Shown here piece by piece: positions 1-13,467 of a stretch of DNA of 64,000 nucleotides. The DNA comes from Trileptium ribeirensis (lineage: Eukaryota > Nematoda > Enoplea > Enoplida > Thoracostomopsidae): assembly GCA_030248225.1 (NCBI GenBank), contig JASANE010018279.1, positions 1-64,000 on the forward strand. The letters run 5' to 3'. The notes under the pieces were generated by a model that was not told the origin of the DNA, made no database searches, and saw only the letters and a list, made by a program, of their open reading frames with translations. A program made the translations under genes and the position numbers. Position 1 is the first letter of the stretch, and each line of letters starts with the position of its first letter.

Positions 1-2181
1 AAAACAAAAACGGTGTTTCCATTGGCTGAGCACCGCTGTATACGATCAAGCTCATACCATAAAATTATTTCACCTCAAATCAATTCATCGGTGTGTCACG
101 TGATAACCAGATATACATATCCATACGTAAATATATTCAGGACGAACCTGAACACAGTGCTGACGCCAGAAACGAACTGGAAAAACGCGTGCTCAAAAAT
201 GGAAACACGAGGAATACATATGATTTGCGTTACCATATTATGTTATATGGAACGAAGTAAAATATTTAAAGAAATTAAACAAACGAAATATTGTTATCAC
301 TGACTATATTGTATCCAAACACATAAATTTGACTTACCCAGTTTTGAAAAAAGTGACAAAAGTTTACTTGATTTCCGTACTTGATGTTCAATTTTGAAAA
401 TTTCGAAATATGTTACGTCTCATTAAAACATTTATGCTCTGCTTTGCACCAAAAAAGAAACAACTTCATTTCGGTAATTATACATTCCGGTCGGAAGTGG
501 GGTTAAAAACTGCAAAGTTGTTAATTGAAATCTCACTGGGTCAAGAAGAAGAGGAAAAAATATAATTTACTCAGCCTATATTTTGTGTTTCTGAAAGCAA
601 GTTGGTTACTGTGGATATATATATATAATTGAGGTTTTGAAGCACACTAGAGTAAAAATTTGTAAAATCTTAAACTAATTTTTAACTCAAACACCGGTTT
701 TCGTGGCAATTTTTTGCATTTTGGCCTGACCTTTTCGCAAGCCGTCAAAATATGAAGTTCTTAGAGGTGCATGTTCAGTTCCATAGAAAAATTTTGAGTG
801 GTGGCAAAAATTTCAATTTTTCTCTAGTGTTTTTGACTGAGGCGGTAATATTAAGGGTCGCAGCAGATTTAATAATTACCAATGGATTACCCACAATGGC
901 AAGCCTATCCTATATTATAATTTTTGTATATACGTGCCGGAAAACTATTTGAGAATTTATAACGATGAGATATTTTCAAATATTTGATTGAATGTTAAAA
1001 TCTTGTTGAATGAAAAGACCCGACTTCTCCGCAGAGAAAAAGGGTCCAACATTTTCGATGGCTTGCCCAGGACATGTCCCATGGAAATTTTTCATCTCCC
1101 ATGTATTTAGGTATAAGAGCATAAAACACGATAAAAGCAATTCCTAAAAGTTAACCTGGGTGAAATTTCTTTAAAATTTTTCCCATTTGAAGCTGCTCCC
1201 CCTACCGTTCACAGTACTAATTGGGTCCTGTGGACAGGCCTCAGGATTGACGTTACAAAGTCGTAAAAAAAGACTAGCTGCTGCCTCTGATACGAATGCC
1301 AATATGAATATACTACGAAGAAATATAACAATAAGAACAACGCTGGGGGTGTTTGACGTGCCCGTCACTTCATTATGATACGTGATCACCGCAGCAGTCA
1401 ACCAACTTATGAACATGTTCGAACAAAACTAATTCCTCGGGTACTCGACATTTAGCGGCACAGGATCGATACATTAAGACCAAAGGGGTTGGCACTTGGT
1501 CATGTCCGCAACGATGAGCCTTAGCAATGTGAGAAATGGCTTCGTTGAGAGTCACGCAGCAGTGCTGACTGACAGTCAATGGAGACGGAAGTGGCTGCAA
1601 AAGATAGCTGAGAAAATCGAATGTCATAAATAGATATCATGAATTAAATAGGTCATGTGCTCTCCCCATTGCTGGGGACACACGATGCCGATCTTTATAT
1701 GAACAATAATTTCCATAAATATACATCATAGATGCCCATAATGGAGTAGAGTTACCTCCCTACGCCTCGGACGCCCCCCCTATACCAGCAATTACCACGC
1801 TCACCCAACGCGCTGAATACGCGCTGATAATTTTGAAATCTTGCAAAATTTAGTTAAAATCAACACACATTAGCCAAAGTAGAGAATAATTCCCAAAGTC
1901 GACCTCGCGCACCTATGATATATAATCATATTTTTAAAAATATTAAAATACAATTTATACTTGAAACATACCCATTGACATAACTCCATTGCGACAAATG
2001 CTGGTCTAAATCATCCAAACTGCAATCCAAGTTCATAACGCAATTATTACTCATTTTTTTCTAAAAAACATAAACATGCGCCCACTGCCTTAGTATATTT
2101 AACAGCAGTTGAAGCAAAATAGTAGATAAAAATGTAAATAGAAAATGTAAACTATCCAAAACGCTACAAACACATAGGTAC
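1..2181. other. AT-rich DNA, no gene recognised
   Basis: Short open frames only. A plus-strand frame at 1187-1378 and minus-strand frames at 1171-1627 overlap each other and show no domain that I recognise. There is no clear repeat or splice-bounded exon. I see nothing assignable here. Confidence 0.5.
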
Positions 2182-2189
2182 GTATTTAT

Positions 2190-3310
2190 CAGGGAATAAC
2201 CGGAACCAGCAACCGGAACCGTCCATTTAAACCGGATCCGGAACCTGGGCTTCGAAATTTATATATAGTAAAACAGATGAAGGGAGAAATTAAGGTATAG
2301 TGGATTTAAAATGCATTAAAATAACTTTTAGATTAAACTTAATGTATTGCGGTGGCATTATTGCCTTTCTGAAACTTTAAAGAGACTGAAGAAGCTAATA
2401 ATGTTTTCGATCAATGTGGACACCCAGAGCAAAAAATGCCTTCTACTATATATACACCCTTGCGTACGCTACCTCAAATTGAATGCACTTACAAAGCATG
2501 GAGCGTAGAATAAACAATTTCGCTCTGTCCCCAGTCGCCTCCCTATACTACACATACGCTTGTTACATGTTGTTCTGTAGGAAATTTAGAATTATTGGTT
2601 TATATGATTCCAAGAGAAATTAATAGATTGAAAGTAATTTTCTGATCAGTGGTAAGAGACACTGTTTAGGCTAGCATTGGACGAACAGTGCCCGTCAGTT
2701 AGATGATAATGGTGATAACTTTCTATTCAGAATGCTATAAATGAGACAAACTGTGATGCTGCTCGCACAGTTTCAATAAATGCAGTTCATTGCCAAGAAA
2801 GCAGTTTCTGGCTGCGTTGCAGTTAACGTTAGTTTACTTCAACTTAGATTGATCAAAGATAATTTAACTTAACATAATTTATGTTAACCAAGTTATCTAA
2901 AGTACTTGTGCGTAAGCCATACTCTATTACCCAGTTAGACCGGTTCAAACGTACCCTGCAGACTTCTGAATGTGTAAAATAGCTGCTACAAGCATCGACC
3001 TGGCTTTGATTTGTTAACAAACTACTGTAGGTTATTATGAAAAAGTCCTACTGAAATTATATGCCCTACTTACGTTTCACACGGCAGATTGCTTAGTTAC
3101 ATAATCTTTTCTTTAGCTTGGTTGTTTTGGAGCTTGATCATTGTATAATACATATTACATATGTTTGGATCACAGATGAAGCAAAAAATGTGGAAAATTT
3201 CAAACAAAATTTTTAAACCGGAATTCCGGTTCCGGTATGGTTTTTGTCCTTTGTCGGGACCGCAACCTGAACACGATTTCCGCTGGAACCGGAGTTCCGG
3301 TTACTCCCCG
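2190..3310. mobile_element. Non-autonomous hAT-type transposon (MITE)
   Basis: The left end starts CAGGGAATAACCGGAAC. The right end, read on the other strand, starts CGGGGAGTAACCGGAAC, so the two form terminal inverted repeats of about 17 bp. The flanks are GTATTTAT (2182-2189) and TTATTTAT (3311-3318), an 8-bp target duplication with one mismatch. An 8-bp duplication and a CAG/CRG tip are typical of hAT elements. Further CCGGAACC/GGTTCCGG motifs lie just inside both ends. The 1.1-kb interior has no transposase frame, so movement would depend on a transposase in trans. Confidence 0.75.
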
Positions 3311-3547
3311 TTATTTATGTCAATCATTGATTTGGTTTTGAGACTACGGAAACTAGTCTAATGAACAATGTGTATAAATTTACGAGTTGACGTTGCATCA
3401 TGCGTACCTGAAGCTCCAGAGTACGCTCGACGACTTTGTTAACAAATCATAGATTGTTGGTCTGTGTGTCGCTTATATTTCTGGAGATCTTTGTTGGCCC
3501 CGCCGATGCGGTGCATGATTACGTGTAAAGAAACAAAATAAAGTAAG

Positions 3548-4424
3548 TCAATGTTCGAAGAAATTTGACATATGGAGTCTGTGCTTGAACGATGAAACAG
3601 ATGGGGCGTTTACGACATCTTCTGGGAGGGAGTTCCAAGAAGTAATAACCCGTAGCCCAAAGAAGTATCTACGGCAGTTTAATCGGGCGATGTCCAGTGC
3701 ATCTATTTTGAACGCATGGCCTCTTGTTGTGGCGTATCCCAGTTTAAAAAAACTGAGAGATGTCCATGTCGACATGGCCGTGAAAAAGCCGGTAAACAAA
3801 TATGAGATCGCTACGAAGACGCCTGTTTTCAAGACTTTGAATACCGAGAAACTCAAGTCTTTGCTCGTACGACCACCTGCGGATGAAGGGGATGAGCTTA
3901 GTGGCGTGACGTTGCACACGTTCTATAATATCTACATCTCTTTGGTAGTGTGGGCACCATATATTGGCAGCATATTCAATGTGTGGTCGAATGAGACTGC
4001 GGTATAGATGGAGCCATATGTTTTTATTCCAATTTGTAATTGTTCGGCGAAGCAGCCTGATAACCTTTTCTGCTTTACAAGCAGCTTTTGCGCAATGCAG
4101 TGACATTTTCATATCAGAAGTGATCCAAACGCCTAAGTCCTTTTCACTTTCTGTCTCACGGAGTAGATTCTTAGCGAAGGAGTACGCAGTGTGAGGGTTT
4201 CCGTCACCGCAGTACATCACGCAACATTTATCACTGTTAGGACTGAGAAGAGATTCTTCGCAGAAATGTTCGAGTCCGTCAATATCCGCTTGGAAATCAT
4301 CGAAGCATAAGTCTGAGTGCATTTTTTCGATACGTCGTGACATTCGTAAGTCGTCTGCGAATTGTATCATCTCACACAATAGCCGTATCTCAGTCAAAGT
4401 AAAAGTACATAAGTAGACAAACAA
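3548..4424 (-). pseudogene. 5'-truncated LINE reverse transcriptase (Jockey/CR1 type)
   Basis: This is the C-terminal part of a non-LTR retrotransposon reverse transcriptase. The 226-codon frame (4424-3744) opens close to the catalytic FADD box (residues 22-25). It continues through the thumb region with motifs such as ESEKDLGVWI, HLYRSLIRPHIEYA and IERVQRHATKL, which are typical of Jockey/CR1 proteins. The frame breaks near 3745-3753 at a run of seven A (top strand) and continues in the next frame with the usual C-terminal signature, a WNSLPEDVV motif followed by SVSSFKHRL. The endonuclease and most of the RT are missing, which is normal for a 5'-truncated LINE insertion. It is not functional. 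Confidence 0.85.
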
Positions 4425-5040
4425 TGCTGGCCGAATACATTTAGTACGTTGGTACTCATTTTATAACGATATTAAATTTAGCCTGGGTTGATTCGAAGTA
4501 AACTTTGCAACACGATTATATACGTAGTTCCACATTTCGATTTTGATGTTTGTCACAACTCTTCCAGGACCGCATTAGCCGTTTAACCTAATAGCCTCTA
4601 ACAACCGTGCGTTCAAACAAAACCAAGCGAAGCGAAAAACAGTTATTGCAAAGCGAGTCATCTTACGATACAAGTTCAGTGACAACTTCCGAATGTTTGC
4701 ATAATATGAATCACAAAATGCCGCTGATGCCAATTCCAGATTCATCACCACACTTCTCACCGCATATTTGGCTCTTATTAAATCCTGTTGTGTGCCAACC
4801 TCTGCCCCATAGATGTGACACAGGTTGGGTACTAAATTATGTGTTCATGAAATTTAAATTTCAGTGTACTCAGACCATAACTCTTCCTACACATGGATGG
4901 AACCGACTAGCTTCGTGTCAGTATTGTATACTAGGAGGTACGATGCTGTATTGCCTTTACAGCTCTACTGGAATTACAAACTCAATCCTTGACGTGAGCT
5001 ATGGAAACGTATATTGGTTACACAGGTGATCGTATATTGG
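4425..5040. other. No gene recognised
   Basis: Unique-looking DNA between the LINE fragment and the repetitive Gln-rich frame. A 140-codon plus-strand frame (4607-5029) shows no recognisable domain and is probably chance. Confidence 0.4.
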
Positions 5041-6003
5041 TTACTCAGTCACCCCTGTTATGGTTCGATCGTAATTTGTCTCGGCTTGATCTCGATTCGC
5101 GTTGAATCGTGTTAGGGTTGCACCGAATTGGTCTTCCTTTGCACCGAATTGATCGTTATTTGCAAAGAATTGAACGTGGTTCGTGGCATTTTGATCTCGG
5201 TTTCCACTGAGTCGTGTTTGAGTTGCTCTAGGTTGGTCATTGCATTGCACCGAATGAGTCGTAATTAACGCCGAATTGATCTTGGTTTGAGTTAGGTTAC
5301 ATTAATTTTTCACCGGTTCGTTCCATGATTGCACCAAAATAGTCGTCATTTGTATTGTATTTGTCTCGGTTTATGTTGGGTTGCTTTTGACTTGCAACAA
5401 TTGTACCGAATTGCGTTCGATATTCACCGATTGTTGGTCTATTCTTATCGTTTTTGTTCGGTTGTTACTCGTAGACCTCGACTCTGCTTCTTATTGCACC
5501 GATTGTTTCTTGGTCGTTGTTCGTTATTGTTATCGGTTGTTGTTGCTACGATTCTTTTTCGTTGTTCGGTACAAAACGATTCGGTACCGTCTATACTTGG
5601 CCTCGGTTGAAGGGTCTTCGTTGACTTACATTGTCTTGCCACATTTCAATTCCTTCATACTCATCGGCATTTTGGATTGTTTTCTTGGTTGTGCCGGTGG
5701 AATCTGCGATTCGTTTTGGACGAAGTTCTGGCATAGTTGTTGCAGTTCGTTGGTCAAAGTTACATGCTTCTTTATAAAATGCAACTGTCTTTCTTTTTGT
5801 TGCTGAAGTAATTGCATCCTTTTTCGGGTTTCTTTTTCATGTTCTTCCTTTATTGTGAATAGTTCGTCGATGCTCGTTTCTTCTTGAAACGTCTCGGTGT
5901 ACGTTTCTTGTAAGTTTCTTCCGTTTTGTTGTTGCTCTTGGCTGTCTGGTTCGATTGTGCTCTGGTCTGGTTCTTGAGTTGTTTCTTTTGGTTATTGCAT
6001 TTT
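5041..6003 (-). pseudogene. Decayed Gln/Glu-rich coiled-coil ORF with degenerate tandem repeats
   Basis: A minus-strand frame without an ATG is open from about 6003 to 5626. It is rich in Gln, Glu and Thr and contains a predicted coiled-coil stretch (around LLQQQKERQLHFIKKH), followed by a PPAQPRKQSK segment. Frame changes near 5640 and again below 5450 lead into a stretch (5250-5041) in which a roughly 21-24-bp DNA unit repeats, giving recurrent D-Q-F-G-A peptides. A coiled coil ahead of a proline-containing segment is seen at the N terminus of some Gypsy gag proteins, but no capsid or zinc knuckle is visible. I cannot name the gene. Confidence 0.4.
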
Positions 6004-6120
6004 ACTCGGATTTGTCGTCGTCGCTTTTCCATTTACGACGTTCTTTTCTTCCAGCGGCGATTCTTTCGAAAATACTGCGCTAGGTGGCGTTCTCTGAAGT
6101 GGCATTTAATACTTTAAAAT

Positions 6121-9100
6121 TTAAACAGGCTTGCGTAAAAACGTTCTGGTTATGAGGTCTACTAATTGCTACTACCGTAAAAATAACTTCTATTTTGGCT
6201 TCTGCCTTATTTGGGTTAAGGGGTTACTTTTTGAATTTTTGCAAAATACTGACAAATTATATTTTATGTTTAAACTGTCCCACTTTTACACAGCATCGTG
6301 GTCAGCATGTTATATTGTTTCGTTTTCTTGGGGGTAGGGGTTGAATGGGGATTTTTCTTATGGCGGCTATCGGTATTAAAAACGGGACAGGATTCGTCAC
6401 CGAAAGATTCTGCGGTTCGAGGTGTGGCCAGTACAATGCCGGTGGGACGCTTGGTGTGGCGCGCGTCTTTCTTTTCGTGAGCGACTCTAGTGCCCTATAT
6501 TTTGCGATGCGGGCTGATCCTTGCTCCGCCCTATTGCTCGAGGTCCAGATAATTGGGCAACAGACAAGGATATATAAGGTTTATTGCAACGCACGATAAA
6601 ATATTAGAGTACTGTTATCAAGCCCGTAGATCACTTGCGACACTGTTTTTCACAACCGTATTAAGTCTTGATACCGTTCTTCTAGTTCGTAATGAAAACC
6701 GCTACACTACTCTTTAGTACCGTTTTTTTAGCTCGCGCTACTTCGCACTCGTTTTCCAGCAACGGCTAATCGAGCTCTCGTAATCAAAACGATGGTACTT
6801 TCTTAAGTACCAGATTATTTTCAGCTCACGCTTGTACTCCACCGGACTCTTTGCACAGTCTGACTTCCAATAATACACAGTCTGATACAAAATTTGCACA
6901 GTCTGACATTTCGCTTTCGCTATGTACTTCGGCCACTAATTTCGGTGTTCTTTACAATTCCTATCTAGTACTTTAGTCTTTAGGGTTATTTAAAGCTACC
7001 GAATACTTGAGCTAGTCCTTACCCTAAATTATGAAAACTATTGTTTAAGGGTTACACTTGAGCGATAGTGATTGGGGTTTAACTTTATATGTTACTAACG
7101 TTATGTTTTAACACAGCACACTCCCGGAAGGCGAGTGCACCGTGCGATTATGTAATTACCTCAACCTAAGCCTTAGATTACGCTAACAGTGCCAGTTATA
7201 TTACACAGACCGACACCGGAAGGCTGCCAGACCACATTAAATCCGTACAGTAGCGGTCGACTACTATGCAGTTGAAGTTTGCTCAGCGTATTCTGGACAA
7301 TACTGGTCTTTAGGTACGGTGCTCACGGTTTTGGTCGTCCGAAAAAGTCCCCTTACTCGCCCGGTCTACTCAAGAATAATGCTCCCTCGCCGACGACACC
7401 GGAAGGCTGCCAGACGACGCAGTTACACTACTAATATTTTCGAGTCCCACCTGCGCTCTCTCCCGGGTTATAACTCACTCACAAAGGGGACGAAATTTTA
7501 AGTATTACTAACCCTTGTACGTTTCTATTAACTACCGCTCCTATTAGACTTCATGGCCACTTGTCATATTTTATAAGGAAAAAGGATAGTATTACTAAAT
7601 AAGATAATAAACCAATTAAGATACTTATTTGTGTAGCTGCTCCGAGTACCAGACGCTATCAGCTGAGTATAAATTCGCTAATTCCGATGATGTTATCTGG
7701 TAACTCGCTTCACCACGCTCTCTCGCTAACCCGTCTCAAATTCCGTGCCTTCGCGCTCCATGTGTAAAGCAATAAGCACGTACGATGCAACAAGAGACCC
7801 GAGTATAGGCGTCTCAAAAAGTCTAACTTGCTAATCCACTGGGCTAAGGGCCGAGCATAAGCACCTTTCCAGTAGGATAACTATACGTACTATATAACGA
7901 CACACAATTCTTTGCGCATGTGAATAAACCGGATGTCCAATCATAGAAACCGAAAGCTTGAAGCACTAGTCTAATAAAACACTGCTTCCGCCTTCGCTAA
8001 CAAGCTTCGCTAGCAATTTGAAAAACCGCCGTACTCCGCAAAATCCAGTAGACTGATCAAAATCAGAAACAACAACCTTAGATACATATTAGCTAATAAA
8101 GCTAACTAAACGAAATTATGCAAATTAGGGCTTAAAACAAAAATAATTTTGTAAAATTTTAAATTTTGAAAGACTCTGAAATTAGGGACTCATATAATAA
8201 GACTTTGTGAAAAACAAATTTTAGAAATTTAGGATTTTGAGAACTTGGGAGAACCATATAAGTTATTTAGTGAAAAAGTTTACAAAAATGGGATTTTAGC
8301 CCGGGATCCCTTGATAGCTTACCAAACCCCCCACATCCCCGGTTGTCGGTTTAGCACCTTCCACTGCTCAAAGCCCTTCAATTTGCCTCTTGAGTTCACT
8401 CCCGTATCTGTTTTTATCCCTGACGATTACCTTCCCATTTTTCTTATTCTTTCATCACCATTTACCCCTTCGTCCAGATTGCGTCTACTACTGACGCTTC
8501 CAAATCCCGATTCGTCAATTCTTCTATTGGTAGCTTACCAACCCCCCAACAACTAATTCGTATGAGATTTCATCAACTTTACGAACTAGCAAAGTAGTTA
8601 AATATGTAGCATATGCGATACTTGTTTGACAATCACACTCTCTTAAACCTTTGGACATAATTTATTGCTTTATTTCATTCCCGAAGATTTATACTTCACT
8701 TCACCCTATAAATGAACCCATATAGTACGGAGAGGTTATCAATCCTGGTTTGAAAATGGATTCAAGTGGGTTCTGGAATTTCTATATTTTGAATGTTGAA
8801 AGGGTAATTATTAATATGATAAAACGTCTCCCTGCATCTTTTCACCTGTTTTCGCCATGTTAGTGATGTTACGAGGTGGCAGCGGGTGTCCAGCTCCCCA
8901 AATCAACAGACAACGCTTTTCACATTGAATAAAGTAACATACTTCAGTGCTGCATTGATTTAACCGCGATTTCGTCATAAATTATAGCAATTTTTTTAAT
9001 ATTTTTAGGTTAACAAATAACGTGCTACCACCATTCAGATAAAATTCATGGCAGAAAATCTAAGTATTTGCCGATTGTTGTGCTCCGAACTCTGCAATGG

Positions 9101-9560
9101 CTGTTGCGAGTAATTTGGGCATATTTTCGGGCTATATTCTCTGCACCCCAGGTGTCCATGGTTTGTAATTACATGGATGCTAGATGGTTCAACAGACTGC
9201 TGTGCAGCGGGGTGACCAAATTTTTTTCAGAATTTTCCTGTTTAGTTCAAATCTTCCTTAAATTTATTGTAATCTGATATACGACTACGAAAATGTATCA
9301 AATAACACTGATGGCATCGACAAAGACTGCATGGTGCTGATTCAATACAGAATACAGACGGCTTTGAACCTGTTAAACACGCATGCTCATAGGAAGGTAG
9401 GGTAGGACTGCGGTTACCATGATGGCGCCCCCAAAAACATGTGCAAACATTGAGGCCCAGAAAAAATTCGACAACGCACTCCTCTACCTAACGACCTCCA
9501 CCACAATCCACCACTGTTTTGCATACGACATGACGCCTGGGCATACATGACGGCAGGGGA
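6121..9560. other. No gene recognised; possible old retroelement flank
   Basis: No credible coding frame. Between 6850 and 6905 the word CACAGTCTGA occurs three times. A 22-bp word is duplicated at 7211 and 7394. TATATAAGG at about 6569 resembles a promoter box, but no partner LTR could be found. A 103-codon plus-strand frame at 8245-8556 has no recognisable features. Confidence 0.35.
7211..7415 (+). repeat. 22-bp direct repeat, 183 bp apart
   Basis: The word CGACACCGGAAGGCTGCCAG plus two bases is identical at 7211-7232 and 7394-7415. A weaker relative, CCCGGAAGGCGAG, lies near 7123. Function unknown; it could be a short tandem remnant within a decayed element. Confidence 0.6.
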
Positions 9561-9747
9561 CAGGGGCAGATCCAGAGGGGGGGCGGGAGGGGGGACGCCA
9601 CCCCCCCGTCGGAATAGCCACGGTTCATAAATTTTGGCACATTTTAAAATTTTTAAAACGGGATCACTGACTGGTCATCTACTTATGTATATATCAGGAA
9701 CGTTATAAGAGTGCGCCCCCCGTCAGAAATTCCTGGATCCGCCACTG
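9561..9747. mobile_element. Small hAT-like MITE, copy 1
   Basis: The element begins CAGGGGCAGATCCAG and ends with CTGGATCCGCCACTG, an imperfect inverted repeat with the CAGGGGC tip common in hAT MITEs. Runs of G and C just inside each end are inverted too. No 8-bp target duplication is visible (flanks GCAGGGGA and ACTCTGCA), so one edge may have changed. It is non-coding. Confidence 0.6.
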
Positions 9748-9919
9748 ACTCTGCATTGGGTGAAACATAGTATTTGTAATCTTATTCACTCAGTCGTTAT
9801 ATCTGTTTTATTATTTTCGGCTGATAATAACCGCTGCGACTAAACGCGCAGTAGGCCATTGCTTGGCTATCAACTGGCTTGATGTGCGCGAAAGTTATGT
9901 GTCGGGCTTTGCAAATGTA

Positions 9920-10035
9920 CAGGGGCGGATCCAGAGGGGGGCTGGAGGGGGCGCTCCCCCCTGTCGGGATAGCCAAGGTTCATAAATTTTTGGCCCATTT
10001 TAAATTTTTTAAAACGGGATCACTGACTGGTCATC
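9920..10035. mobile_element. Small hAT-like MITE, copy 2 (truncated)
   Basis: This is a second copy of the element at 9561, in the same orientation. It starts CAGGGGCGGATCCAG and stays alignable through a GGGATCACTGACTGGTCATC word present in both copies. The homology then stops and the right terminal inverted repeat is absent, so it is truncated at about 10035. Confidence 0.6.
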
Positions 10036-13000
10036 AAGATTTATGCTGAGCGGTTATACTCCAGTAAACATAGCCTCTTTGATGAGTCCGATCGCGTCAA
10101 AATACATCACCATTGGCATTATAATATCTGATCTGGTTGGTCTGTCGTGGCGTGGTTACGTTTTGTATATTACCGATGTTTTGATACATTTTGATACGTA
10201 TGGCTTCACTGTTTGCGCAGAATGGAAATTATATGTTTTCTATGCAGGCTTTGTATAGGTTTGCTTATGTATAGGTGTACTAGGACCAGTTCTGGCCCTA
10301 CGGGATCCCAGCTGCACCACCATTTTTCTAGCGTGTGGAGCCCGGATAACCCGGCTTCCACGACTCCCCGGTGATCTATGCGATGACCTAAGGGAACCGT
10401 TTAGCTTAGCAGGCTGCCGGTGGGTTAACCAGGGTGTTCGGCCTGGCCCCTATACTGGTCCACGTGTCTAATGGTATGAAGGTCCCCCGAGGGAGAGTCA
10501 ACCCTTAAGCCTGCTCACAGGTAATAAGGCTGACTCGCCTTTCCCTCTTAATCCACTTAATCCCCTAAGCGGGGTTCTCTGATCCTAGTGTAGCATTGGC
10601 GAGACTCCCCATTGGTGTGTCCCTATGCACTATTGTCCCGTTTCTAATCTTAGAGCGTTGCACAACTGTCCTAAAACCTAGACTATAAGCACGCGATACT
10701 CCTAAAGCACGCGACGCTCCTAAAAGTCTTAGTCGGGGTATGTTCCCTAAATTTTGATTACTTATGATAACGCAGGGGCACTGAGGCGGAGGCCTCAGTC
10801 CCTTGAATGTCAAGATTCCAGTTATTAGAGTTGTAAGCCGAGCGGCGGACTATGCAAGGCGATGATTAACCGCGAGGGGTTTTCGGCAGGGGCGTTCTTA
10901 ATGGTTGACGTGCACGCTCGAGCTTTCTTAGGGGTTCCGGTTTAAGTTGATTCTAACGATTTTGCCAGGGTCAGGAATTTAAACAAAAGCTCCTAACTGC
11001 TTTATATTCAGCACACTTTATGAAATTCGCCCAATCGGGGCATACGGCAGTTATTTACATCATTTACCAGATAAACAAAAATTTAAGTCGGGTACCCTGC
11101 AAGATACCCTGAGATATATTTTGAAACCCTTTCCGACACGATACTCTAAAGACTTTTGATTGACTTTTCCCAAACGCGGTATCCTTAAAATTTTGACTGA
11201 GTTGGATCAGACGAAATGTATCCGAAACCGGCGATTATCGCGACAATCTTCCAATGGCGACCTCGTGTCAATTCGGTCCAAAACATTACCTGATTTCGAT
11301 AGCGACTGGAGCGGCCCACGAAAGCCTCGACTAATTTCAAACTCACTCCCAGAGGGCTCCGCGAGAGGGTGGCGACCTGGATATTCCCCGTAGTTGCACG
11401 GTTAGAAAACCCACGTTCCACCAAGGCTCAGTATATTTTAGTTCACTGCCGGCTCCAGTCTCTGTTTCGTTCTCTGCTCAGCGAGTGATTCTCTTAAAAT
11501 TTTGTTACGTTCAGGCCCGCGGTCGTTTGCATCGCACACTAACCAGAAACAAAAGAAAACAGCGAACGAATGGGGATTCGACGCTGCTGCTCAATTTCAG
11601 ACAATTGGGGACAGCGCGTGTCACCCGAGGATGCAAACGGCCACGCCCGAAAACACTCCTGTCACCCTAGGCAAGCCTTGCTTGAGCTTTAACCAAGTAA
11701 CGAGCCTAAATAGCGTCAGGTTTGCCTGATCCTAAGCCCTGTAAATTTCACTTGATCCTAGACGGTACAAATTTGGCGTGATCCGATACCCTAGAAAATT
11801 GGTTCCTGAAAATCGCCTAAAGCAGAATCACTCGCCACGGTGTAGAATTTTAAATTATCCTCGCGTAGAACAGAAGAATTTCAGTCATCAACTCCTTTAT
11901 GCCTGAACCGAGAAATTTTGCTCACTGCCAAGTGCCTTAAGGTAAAATTTTGATCACTCCTCGGATCTGTAAACGAAAAGGAAATGTCCGAGGAACGGGG
12001 AACCAGTCGAGAAGCCTGCGAGCATCGATTTTGAGTAAATTTTTTTTGTTTAGTTTTGCGAATTTTAACGGGGCCGGCCCCTTACGGACGCGCGGAGCAT
12101 CCTTCCGACGCTCCAACGGCCGCAAGGGCGGCCCTTGGTAAGATCGAAACAAGCTTCACAACCAGGGGAGGCTCTCCACCGTGGGGGCACGGCGAGAAAC
12201 CACCCCTGGTATCGTTAGCCGAAAAAGAAAGGAAAGCAGTAAGCCTAGCAAGCATTAATTTTAATACGGCGACAACCGCCAATACAAAACTCTGAAAACT
12301 CGACTGGCTCCGATCGGAGAATCGGGATCAGCTCTTTTATACCTAGCTTGAACCCCCTTTTTCAATTTCTTGCTTGGTCTTCATATTCCTAAAGTCGCCA
12401 GCACGATTAAATTATAAAACTGTACTAAACAGGCAAAGGCTGCAATATTTTCGACAAAACTTTTAAAACAAACCGACATCGCTACACACAATAACAAGCA
12501 GAATTAATGACCGCCAACTTGGTATTGCAGACACCCTGCCAATATATATATATTCCACATTCAATAATGTACGAATGCTCATAGCTGAGCCTATTAAGTG
12601 TGCCACCAGCGGCTAATAAACAACGCCTAAACCTCGCGCTGGTCGGCGCGAGGTTTTCAAAAGAATAAAATATAGCAGCGCTTCAGGCGCTTTTAATATA
12701 GTAAATTTTGTGTGATTTTTGCTCATATTTCAGGAACGGAAAGAAGTAGGCGGCCGGAGGCGGGATCGTGTCCATGCCCTGGCTGTCGCCTACTTATGAG
12801 AACCCTAAAATTTATGTAGTCCCCCTAGGAGGCCTGTTAGAGGCGGATTAATGCGTGCACGATAGGAAAAATTTCAGTCCCAATTGAGTTATGGGGGTCC
12901 CACGGAGTTCTGTTGGGGCGAGTGGCCCCGGTTTTCAGTGAAATGGTTAGTATAGGGCCCAACTAAGATACAGAGCTCTAAAATCGGGAGGTTTTGGTTT

Positions 13001-13436
13001 GAGACGTAGAGATCTAGGGCCCTAGAGTTTGAGAGTTTGTATTGGGAGTTCCTAAGTGCTTACGGGTTCTGGTTAGGTTGACCCGAACAAGTCATTTTGA
13101 ATCCTTATAGAGTCCTGATGATAGTTTAATGTCCCCCTTTCAGTTGGAAAGCTATACAAACCCCCAAAGTTTCAAAATTCGTATACCCCTTAAAAATGAG
13201 ACTCCTTTTTACGTTAGGTAAAGTTTATCGTGTACTTTATGCATTCCATTTAGCCCGTACTGCCCAAAATACGTATCAGCTTTCGCCGGCGTGGCAGGAT
13301 AGACTTGCGGGTCCCGGGCCATTGTAAAACAAACCCAAAATGTCTTTTTGTCGCAGGGGACTTCGTACGACACTCCGTCCCATCCCGACACCCGGACGCA
13401 AGCACAAAGTAAGTACATTATTTTATCAAAGAACAA

Positions 13437-13467
<31 letters not shown>

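Noticed and set aside
12631..12654. Perfect 9-bp-stem GC hairpin followed by TTTT, like a bacterial terminator
   Set aside because: All surrounding evidence is eukaryotic; no gene ends here.
13337..13409. Possible small exon with TCGCAG before and GTAAGT after
   Set aside because: No neighbouring exon or protein similarity could be recognised, so the sites may be chance.
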